Origin: an uncultured Alistipes sp.
GTDB lineage: Bacteria > Bacteroidota > Bacteroidia > Bacteroidales > Rikenellaceae
NCBI GenBank assembly: GCA_947174575.1
Contig: CAMWJM010000088.1
Coordinates: forward strand, 1 to 5,747
Length of the DNA stretch: 5,747 bases
Direction: 5' to 3'
Below are positions 1-5,747 of this stretch, piece by piece. Position 1 is the first letter of the stretch. Each line of letters starts with the position of its first letter. Position numbers and translations under genes: made by a program. The notes under the pieces are model-generated. The model saw only the letters and a list, made by a program, of their open reading frames with translations, searched no databases and was not told the DNA's origin.

Positions 1-29
1 CGAATCGAACGATCGGAACTCGCACCCGC

Positions 30-49
30 CGAAAACGACCGAAAACGAC
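30..49. repeat. 10-bp tandem direct repeat (two copies) in the susC leader
   Basis: The unit CGAAAACGAC occurs twice back to back, ending 28 bases before the susC start codon. Two perfect copies with a period close to one helical turn could be a binding site for a regulator, or a chance or slippage product. No convincing Bacteroidota promoter (TTG near -33, TAnnTTTG near -7) is visible in the 77 bases before the gene. The nearest -7-like match, TATTTACC at 50-57, is poor. The true promoter may lie upstream of the window. Function is not established. Confidence 0.5.
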
Positions 50-77
50 TATTTACCCAAACCAACAACAAAAGCCT

Positions 78-3000
78 ATGAAAACCTTGACTTTCAAGAT
101 CGCTCTAATCTTCGCGATTATGGCATCGACGGGGAGTGCTTTCGCACAGACCCGGCAAGTGACGGGTACCGTCAAGGACTCGACGGGCGTGCCGATCATC
201 GGCGCCGCAGTCGCAGTCGAAGGTACCACGCTCGGCGTATTGAGCAACATCGACGGCTCGTTCGCCATCGCCGCCAAGGACGACGACGTTCTGGTGGTGA
301 CCTATTTAGGTTATGAACCCCAGCGCGTGACCGTGGGGGGGGGACGATCCGCCTATGACATCGTACTTCAGGAAGATACGGCCGCTATCGACGAAATCGT
401 CGTAGTGGGGTACGGCACGCAGAAGAAGAGCGTCGTAACGGCCGCCATTTCGAGCATCACGGCCGACAAGCTCAAGAACCAGTCGCAGACACGCATCGAC
501 AACGTGCTGCAGGGCATGACCTCGGGCGTCACCGTCACCACGACGTCGGGTGCTCCCGACGCCAGTGCGCAGGTGCGTATCCGCGGCGTGGGTTCGATCA
601 ACAATTCGGATCCTTTATATATCGTCGACGGTCTGGCCATCTCGGGCGGCATCGACTACCTCAACCCCAACGACATCGAGCGCATCGAGGTGCTCAAGGA
701 CGCCGCGTCGGGCGCCGTATACGGTGCGCGTGCGACGAACGGCGTGATTCTGGTGACCACCAAGCGCGGCGAAAAAGGCGGCGCCAAGGTCAGCTACGAC
801 TTCTCCTACGGCTGGCAGAACCCCTGGCGCAAACCGCAGGTGCTCAACGCTACGGAATACGCCATGATGATGAACGAGGGCGCCATAAACAATGGCAACG
901 CTCCCCGCTATGAGAATCCCTACGAATTCGGCAAGGGCACCGACTGGGTGGGCGCGATCTTCAACGACAACGCTCCGGTGATGAAACACGACATCACCAT
1001 CAGCGGCGCCTCCGACCAGGTGAACTACTCGCTCTCGGCCGGCTACCTCTCGCGCGAGGGTATCATCGGCGGCAACTTCGACCGCTCGATGTACGAGCGC
1101 ATCACGCTGCGCGCCAACATCGGCGTGACGATCTTCGACCGCACCAAGGAGCGCGACTGGCTCAACAAACTGACGCTCCAGACCTCGAACTCCTACGCGC
1201 GCATCCTCTCGAAAGGCATCGATACGAACTCGGAGTACGGCTCGCCGCTGGGTTCGGCTATCGGCATGTCGCCGCTGGAACCGATCTTCGCCGACGCTGC
1301 GACGGAGGAGAGCTACAAGAGCCTCTACCCCGACGGCTACGACTACATCGTCCGCGACAAGAACGGCCGCGCCTATACCATAGCCGACGGCGCCGTCTAC
1401 AACGAGCAGACCAACCCGCTGGCCGCACTCGAACTGCCGGGCGAGAAGTACCACACGGACAAGTTCGTGAGCAACTTCGCCGCCGAGCTGCAGATCTACG
1501 ACGGACTGAAGTTCCGTTCGTCGGTGGGCATCGACCTGGCGTTCTGGGGCAGTTACGGCTACGCGCAGCAATACTTCCTCTCGACGAAGAAGTATGCCTA
1601 CGACACGGTGACCCAAAACACGACCTACGACAAGGACGGCAACGAATCGGTCGCAGAGAAGACCAACTACGCCACCAGGGCCTGGCAGAGCATGAACCGC
1701 TCGCTGCTGTGGCAGGTCGAGAACGTCCTCTCCTATGAAAAGACCTTCGGCAAGCACTCGATAGCGATTCTGTTGGGTCAGTCGGCCATGTCCTCGTCGT
1801 CGATGAACGTGGGCGCCTCGGCCAATGGCCTGATGTATCCCTACGATACGTGGAAAATCTCGGTCAACAACACCCTCGGCCAACAGACCAACGGCGACCG
1901 CAACGGCTGGGGCAGCTGGAACTCGATCCCCTACCGTCTGGCCTCCTATTTCGGCCGCGTATCCTACAACTACGACGAGCGCTACATGATCGAGGCGACG
2001 ATCCGCCGCGACGGTTCGAGCCGCTTCGGCGCCAACAACAAGTGGGGCAACTTCCCCTCGGTGAGCGCGGGCTGGAACGCCAAGAACGAAGCTTTCCTGC
2101 GCGACGTCGACTGGCTCTCGGCCATGAAACTGCGCGCCTCGTGGGGTATCAACGGCAACGACAACATCGGCGACTTCCGCTATGCGGTCTACATGAACTC
2201 GGGCAACAACTACGTCTTCGGCTCAGGCGCCACGGGCACCGAATCGATCACGATCGGCACCAAGCCCTCGGGACTGGCCAACCCCGACGTGAAATGGGAG
2301 GAGTCGCGTCAGGTGGACGTGGGTCTCGACCTGGCGTTCCTGAACAACAAGCTGACTTTCTCGATCGACTACTACGACAAAAAGACCAACGGCATGCTGC
2401 TCGACATGCCCGTGCCCTCCTACTCGGGCGACTCGGCGCCGATCGGCAACATCGGCGACATGAAGAACTACGGCGTCGAACTGGAGTTAGGCTACCGCGA
2501 CGGCCGCGGAGACTTCAAGTGGCACGTATCGGCCAACGCCACCTATAATAAGAACAAGCTGACCTACCTGGGCAGCGAAAATCCGGCGCTCTACGGTTCG
2601 AGCCACAAGATCGGCCAGCTGACGCGCGGCGTGGTGGGTCTGCCGTTCCCCTATTTCTACGGCTGGAAAACCGCCGGCATCTTCCAGAACATGGACGAAG
2701 TGAACGCCTATGTCAATGCCGACGGAGAGTTGCTGCAACCCAAGGCGCAGCCGGGCGACGTACGCTTCGTCGACATCGACGGCAACGGTACGATCGACGA
2801 CAACGACCGCACGATGATCGGCAAAGGCATGCCCGACTGGACGTTCGGCCTGAACCTCGGATTCGAGTGGAAAGGTCTCGACTTCAACATGCTGCTGCAG
2901 GGTCAGGCCGGCTGCGAGATATTCAACGTCACGCGCCGTACCGATCTCTACTACATCAACCTGCCCAAGACGATCCTCAACCGCTGGACAGGCGAAGGCA

Positions 3001-3323
3001 CGACCGACAAGTACCCGCGCTTCACCTACGATTCGGCCAACGAGAACTACCGCAGCTCCGACCTGTGGCTCGAAAACGGCGCATTCCTGCGCGCCCGCAA
3101 CGTACAGATCGGCTACACGCTGCCGCAGCACCTCACCCGCAAAGCCGGCATCTCGCGTCTGCGCGTCTATGTGCAGGCCGAGAACCTCTTCACGCTGACC
3201 GACTACTCGGGCTGCGACCCTGAAGTGACGGGCGGCAACGGCTTCGGCACCGAAGTCGGCATCGACCGCGGCGTATACCCGCAGTCGCGCACCTTTTCAG
3301 TCGGTGTAAATCTCACGTTCTAA
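78..3323 (+). CDS. SusC/RagA-family TonB-linked outer-membrane transporter
   Basis: A 1081-residue TonB-dependent transporter that would import a glycan fragment (or, less likely, a peptide) across the outer membrane with its SusD partner. Residues 1-23 form a signal peptide ending AFA, with cleavage expected before Q24. The mature chain starts directly with a carboxypeptidase-regulatory-like domain (about 27-97). DEIVVVGYGTQKKS at 105-118 is the TonB-box-like link. The plug domain follows, with SusC/RagA signatures RIRGVGSINNSDPLYIVDG (167-185) and IERIEVLKDAASGAVYG (200-216). The rest is the beta-barrel, which ends in FSVGVNLTF with the terminal Phe expected for outer-membrane assembly. An acidic loop, DIDGNGTIDDND (899-910), looks like a calcium site. 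No STN domain is present, which argues against anti-sigma signalling. Length is normal for the family. The start at 78 is supported by the signal peptide and an A-rich leader (about 58-74) without a Shine-Dalgarno, usual in Bacteroidota. Substrate unknown; symbol left blank because the family has many paralogues. Confidence 0.97.
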   Translation: MKTLTFKIALIFAIMASTGSAFAQTRQVTGTVKDSTGVPIIGAAVAVEGTTLGVLSNIDGSFAIAAKDDDVLVVTYLGYEPQRVTVGGGRSAYDIVLQEDTAAIDEIVVVGYGTQKKSVVTAAISSITADKLKNQSQTRIDNVLQGMTSGVTVTTTSGAPDASAQVRIRGVGSINNSDPLYIVDGLAISGGIDYLNPNDIERIEVLKDAASGAVYGARATNGVILVTTKRGEKGGAKVSYDFSYGWQNPWRKPQVLNATEYAMMMNEGAINNGNAPRYENPYEFGKGTDWVGAIFNDNAPVMKHDITISGASDQVNYSLSAGYLSREGIIGGNFDRSMYERITLRANIGVTIFDRTKERDWLNKLTLQTSNSYARILSKGIDTNSEYGSPLGSAIGMSPLEPIFADAATEESYKSLYPDGYDYIVRDKNGRAYTIADGAVYNEQTNPLAALELPGEKYHTDKFVSNFAAELQIYDGLKFRSSVGIDLAFWGSYGYAQQYFLSTKKYAYDTVTQNTTYDKDGNESVAEKTNYATRAWQSMNRSLLWQVENVLSYEKTFGKHSIAILLGQSAMSSSSMNVGASANGLMYPYDTWKISVNNTLGQQTNGDRNGWGSWNSIPYRLASYFGRVSYNYDERYMIEATIRRDGSSRFGANNKWGNFPSVSAGWNAKNEAFLRDVDWLSAMKLRASWGINGNDNIGDFRYAVYMNSGNNYVFGSGATGTESITIGTKPSGLANPDVKWEESRQVDVGLDLAFLNNKLTFSIDYYDKKTNGMLLDMPVPSYSGDSAPIGNIGDMKNYGVELELGYRDGRGDFKWHVSANATYNKNKLTYLGSENPALYGSSHKIGQLTRGVVGLPFPYFYGWKTAGIFQNMDEVNAYVNADGELLQPKAQPGDVRFVDIDGNGTIDDNDRTMIGKGMPDWTFGLNLGFEWKGLDFNMLLQGQAGCEIFNVTRRTDLYYINLPKTILNRWTGEGTTDKYPRFTYDSANENYRSSDLWLENGAFLRARNVQIGYTLPQHLTRKAGISRLRVYVQAENLFTLTDYSGCDPEVTGGNGFGTEVGIDRGVYPQSRTFSVGVNLTF
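335..343 (+). repeat. Run of nine G inside susC
   Basis: Nine consecutive G cover the end of the Val86 codon, the Gly87 and Gly88 codons and the first two bases of the Gly89 codon, in the carboxypeptidase-regulatory-like domain. The present length keeps the frame open. Gain of one G would reach TGA at 356-358, and loss of one G would reach TAG at 403-405, so a single slippage event would abolish the transporter. It is the longest single-base run I see in the window. Whether its length varies in the population is not known. Confidence 0.9.
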
Positions 3324-3344
3324 CCTGCTAAACGAATGATCATC

Positions 3345-4850
3345 ATGAAAAAAGCAATCATAGCGCTCGGCACCCTCGCCACGATGCTGCTCGCGGCCTG
3401 CTCCGAAGATTTCATCACGGTGAAGCACAACAGCTCCGAACCCCTCGACGAGTACATCATCGACGAGAGCCGCATGTACCAGGTACTCACGGCGGCCTAC
3501 GACCCGCTGGAGTGGTTCGACTACTTCTATCAGTACAACAACCTCTGCATGGTCTCGGACATCATGGCCGACGACATCTACTGCGGCGGCAGCAACGAGG
3601 GCGACCAGCCCATTCTGGTGAAGACCCACTACTACACGGCCACCGCGATCGACTGCTGCAACCAAATTTGGACGATCGCCTACTCGGGCATCAACCGCGC
3701 CTGCCACGTGCTCGAAAACGTGGACGGCGTTCCGGGCATGAGCAACGAACGCAAGGCCCGCTACAAGGCCGAGGCGACGATTCTCAAAGCCTACTATTAC
3801 ACCGTTCTCTGGAAGTTCTGGGGCAATATTCCCTACTACGACCGCAACCTCGAAGCCCCCTACGTCGCCGCACAGCTCGGCCACGACGAGGTCTACGAGC
3901 ACATCGCGACCCGCATCGAGGAGGCCATCGACATGAATGCCCTGCCTATGAAGGTTTCGGGCGGCGAGGAGGGCCGCGTATCGCTGGCCATGGCCTACAT
4001 GCTCTATGCCGAAGTCGTCATGTACCAGAATGACGAATCGCGCTATGCCAAGGCGCTCGGCTACATGAAAGAGATCATCGAGAGCGGCCAGTATTCGCTC
4101 GTGGCCGACTACGCTTCGATCTGGCTGGAGAGCGGCGAATGGAACTCCGAGTCGATCTGGGAGATCAATTACGTCTCCGAGGGCGGCGTGCGCAGCTGGG
4201 ACGCTCCCATCGCCACGGGCGGCACGATCTACCCGGTGCTGATCGGCATCCCCAAAGCGATCGGCGACTATGCCGAGGGCTGGGGCTTCGGGCCGGTAGC
4301 CAAGTCGGCCTATGAGATGTACGAAGAGAGCGACATCCGTCGCGACGGAGGCATTCTCAATTTAGAGAAGTATGCCGAGGAGAACGACATCGACCTTTCG
4401 GGCTACGAACCCCGCTGGCAGAACACAGACTACTGGCTCAACAAGTACATGGCCCGCGTCAACGGCAACCACGGCTTCTTGGGCGACGCCAACATGAACC
4501 AGGGCAACAACCAGCGCATCTACCGCTATGCCGAGACGCTGCTCAACGCCGCCGAGTTGTCGGCATTGCTGGGTCAGGACGGCTCCGGCTACCTCAAGCA
4601 GGTGCGCGACCGCGCCCACAGCACCGCGACGGGCACTTCGCGCGAAGACATCATCGAGGAGCGCCACAAGGAGTTCGTCGGCGAGGGCAAGCGCTACTGG
4701 GATCTCGTGCGCAGCGGTCTGGCTACGACGGTGCTCACCGCCGCCAACCACGAGTGGCGCCCGAACGACTGGAGCGAATCCAAAAAGTACTGGCCCATTC
4801 CGCAGTCGGAGGTCGACAAAGATCCCTCGATCCGGCAGAACGCCTACTAA
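3345..4850 (+). CDS. SusD/RagB-family surface nutrient-binding lipoprotein
   Basis: A 501-residue lipoprotein that should act as the ligand-binding lid of the preceding SusC transporter. The signal peptide MKKAIIALGTLATMLLAAC ends in a type II lipobox with lipidated Cys19. The following Ser-Glu-Asp resembles the acidic Bacteroidota signal for export to the cell surface. The fold is recognised by the N-terminal TPR-type stretch around 143-171 (EATILKAYYYTVLWKFWGN, then IPYYDRN) and the SusD_RagB C-terminal region with EERHKEFVGEGKRYWDLVRSG near 438-458. The chain closes with YWPIPQSEVD from about 482 and RQNAY at the end, a standard SusD ending. Length is typical. An in-frame ATG at 3336 would add Met-Ile-Ile. 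I prefer 3345 because Met-Lys-Lys gives the usual positive n-region, but 3336 cannot be excluded. The gene begins 21 bases after susC (12 with the other start), with no terminator between. Five non-lipid cysteines lie at 68-120 and none after. Glycan specificity is not readable from sequence. Confidence 0.96.
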   Translation: MKKAIIALGTLATMLLAACSEDFITVKHNSSEPLDEYIIDESRMYQVLTAAYDPLEWFDYFYQYNNLCMVSDIMADDIYCGGSNEGDQPILVKTHYYTATAIDCCNQIWTIAYSGINRACHVLENVDGVPGMSNERKARYKAEATILKAYYYTVLWKFWGNIPYYDRNLEAPYVAAQLGHDEVYEHIATRIEEAIDMNALPMKVSGGEEGRVSLAMAYMLYAEVVMYQNDESRYAKALGYMKEIIESGQYSLVADYASIWLESGEWNSESIWEINYVSEGGVRSWDAPIATGGTIYPVLIGIPKAIGDYAEGWGFGPVAKSAYEMYEESDIRRDGGILNLEKYAEENDIDLSGYEPRWQNTDYWLNKYMARVNGNHGFLGDANMNQGNNQRIYRYAETLLNAAELSALLGQDGSGYLKQVRDRAHSTATGTSREDIIEERHKEFVGEGKRYWDLVRSGLATTVLTAANHEWRPNDWSESKKYWPIPQSEVDKDPSIRQNAY

Positions 4851-4860
4851 CAGTCATCGC

Positions 4861-4867
4861 AAAAAAA
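4861..4867 (+). promoter_or_regulatory. A-rich translation-initiation leader of the third gene
   Basis: A run of seven A lies 11-17 bases before the ATG at 4878, and no Shine-Dalgarno-like GGAGG is present. Bacteroidota commonly start translation on A-rich leaders without Shine-Dalgarno pairing. This, together with the lipoprotein signal that follows, supports the chosen start. The 27-base gap after the SusD gene contains no inverted repeat or T-run, so no terminator is seen. Confidence 0.45.
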
Positions 4868-4877
4868 CGTTACGAAC

Positions 4878-5747
4878 ATGAAAAGCATTTGGAAATACAT
4901 AGCGTCCGCACTCGCGCTGCCGCTGCTGGCAGCGGCCTGTACGACCGATTACCCCGAACCCGACGCCAAAGGGCTGCCGCAGGCTTCGGACTTCGACATC
5001 GCGATCGCCGTCGATCAGGAGACCAACTACGTGACTTTCACGCTCAACAACAAAGGCGTGGTGCCCCTGTGGATCTTCGGCGACGAGAAGATCGACGGCG
5101 CGACCAACAAGAAGTACGCCTATGCGCAGAACGGCCTGCGGCTCCGCTTCCGCGATGCCAAGGAGTACACCGTGGAGGTCAAGGCCTACAACGTCAACGG
5201 CATTTCGATAGGTTCGAAGATCGAGACCTTCACCTTGGAGAGCGAATACCGCGATCCGTTCAACGAAACGCCCTACAAGAACGCCGTTTCGAACAACGGC
5301 ACGCAGGAGTGGGTGTGGAACTCGTCGGTCGCCGGCCACTTCGGCTGCGGCGAGCCTGGCAGCGACGGCCTCAACTGGTGGTCGGCCAAGGCCGATGAAA
5401 AGGCCGACTGGAGCCTCTACAACGACGTGATGACCTTCAGCGCCGACGGCACCTACACCTACGATCCGGGCGAGGACGGCATGGTCTACGTCAACGCCGG
5501 TTCGGGCTACAAAGCCGAGTATCTCATCGAGGCAGACGTAGACTATTTAGTTCCCATCGAAAAGTTCGAGGCGAAGTACCGCTTCGAGCAGAGCTGGAAC
5601 GATGCCGGCATCGAGGAGATCTACCTCTGCCTGGACGAGGGGGCCAACGTATCATACATTCCGTTCCAGGCCGCGCTCGACACGCCGCGCTACAAATTGC
5701 TCGAAACCTCGACCTCGGCCCTGCGCCGCGAAATCAAGATGTGCGCC
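4878..5747 (+). CDS. PKD-like-domain lipoprotein, putative surface glycan-binding protein (3' end cut by window)
   Basis: The first 290 codons of an open frame that runs off the window with no stop. The N-terminus MKSIWKYIASALALPLLAAAC is a lipoprotein signal with Cys21 as the likely lipidated residue. Its lipobox is slightly weak, with Ala rather than Leu at -3. An extended acidic and proline-containing linker follows (about 22-35). Residues about 36-121 form a PKD-like beta-sandwich, seen from WIFGDEK near 65-71, EYTVEVKAYNVNG near 96-108, and closing strand ETFTLE. A second module starts near 142 with WVWNSSVAGHFGCG, then LNWWSAKADEKADWSLYNDV and TYTYDPGEDGMVYVN. This aromatic, Gly-rich pattern is one I associate with PUL lipoproteins of Bacteroidota but cannot name as a characterised domain. 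Position right after SusC/SusD is that of SusE/SusF or SGBP proteins, so surface glycan capture is the likely role. No catalytic signature of a glycoside hydrolase family is visible in this part, but an enzyme domain beyond the edge cannot be excluded. Confidence 0.85.
   Translation, partial: MKSIWKYIASALALPLLAAACTTDYPEPDAKGLPQASDFDIAIAVDQETNYVTFTLNNKGVVPLWIFGDEKIDGATNKKYAYAQNGLRLRFRDAKEYTVEVKAYNVNGISIGSKIETFTLESEYRDPFNETPYKNAVSNNGTQEWVWNSSVAGHFGCGEPGSDGLNWWSAKADEKADWSLYNDVMTFSADGTYTYDPGEDGMVYVNAGSGYKAEYLIEADVDYLVPIEKFEAKYRFEQSWNDAGIEEIYLCLDEGANVSYIPFQAALDTPRYKLLETSTSALRREIKMCA

Noticed and set aside
50..57. TATTTACC as a Bacteroidota -7 promoter element for susC
   Set aside because: It matches TAnnTTTG poorly and no TTG lies about 25 bases upstream; it would also leave a very short leader. 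Not called as a promoter.
615..1883. Long antisense open frame of 422 codons inside susC
   Set aside because: Its product is rich in Val, Arg, Ala, Gly and His with no recognisable domain or signal. Strong G/C third-position bias in the sense gene removes stops from the complementary frame, which explains its length. The sense protein there is an intact conserved SusC.
1850..2548. Sense-strand open frame of 232 codons in another frame of susC
   Set aside because: Arg-, Gln- and Leu-rich product of low complexity, fully inside the conserved SusC reading frame; a shadow of codon bias.
2487..3131. Antisense open frame of 214 codons in the 3' part of susC
   Set aside because: Val/Ala/Glu-rich without a domain, opposite well-conserved SusC motifs; a compositional shadow.
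3297..3902. Antisense open frame of 201 codons spanning the susC end and the SusD gene start
   Set aside because: It crosses the intergenic gap but has a Val/Val-Gly repeat-like composition and no signal or motif; the two sense genes explain the region.
4851..4877. Possible terminator or small gene between the SusD homologue and the third gene
   Set aside because: Only 27 bases, with an A-run but no inverted repeat or T-tract; best read as a translation leader within an operon.
4754..5398. Sense open frame of 214 codons bridging the SusD end and the third gene
   Set aside because: Arg/Gln-rich and out of frame with both real genes, whose C-terminal SusD motif and lipoprotein signal are clear.

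Overview
The window is a G+C-rich segment (roughly 60% by eye, with G or C at most third codon positions) from a member of the Bacteroidota. It reads as the start of a SusC/SusD-type nutrient-uptake operon, most probably one gene set of a polysaccharide utilization locus (PUL). The phylum call rests on the SusC/SusD pair itself, on A-rich leaders instead of Shine-Dalgarno sequences before the genes, and on Bacteroidota-style lipoprotein signals. The high G+C of a SusCD operon points towards Alistipes or a relative rather than Bacteroides or Prevotella; this is inference from composition only.

Layout, all on the + strand: a 77-base leader with a 10-bp tandem repeat; a full-length SusC/RagA TonB-dependent outer-membrane transporter (78-3323); a full-length SusD/RagB surface lipoprotein (about 3345-4850); and the first 290 codons of a third lipoprotein with a PKD-like domain (4878 to the window edge), which sits where SusE/SusF or other surface glycan-binding proteins usually sit. 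Gaps between genes are 21 and 27 bases and hold no visible terminator, so the three are almost certainly co-transcribed.

Working model: the third protein and SusD capture an oligosaccharide at the cell surface, SusD closes as a lid over the SusC barrel, and SusC imports the ligand using TonB energy. No glycoside hydrolase, sulfatase, peptidase or regulator lies inside the window, so the substrate cannot be fixed. The PKD-plus-C-terminal-module lipoprotein resembles, from memory of the family, proteins found next to GH16 enzymes in beta-glucan (laminarin-type) loci, which is a weak hint. SusC lacks the N-terminal STN domain that couples some such receptors to anti-sigma factors, so control by a hybrid two-component or SusR-like regulator outside the window is more likely than an ECF-sigma/FecR switch.

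Nothing here is a clearly new system. The points most worth a second look are a run of nine G in the early coding part of susC, a cluster of five cysteines confined to a short stretch of the SusD homologue, the uncharacterised C-terminal module of the third protein, and the tandem repeat in the leader.
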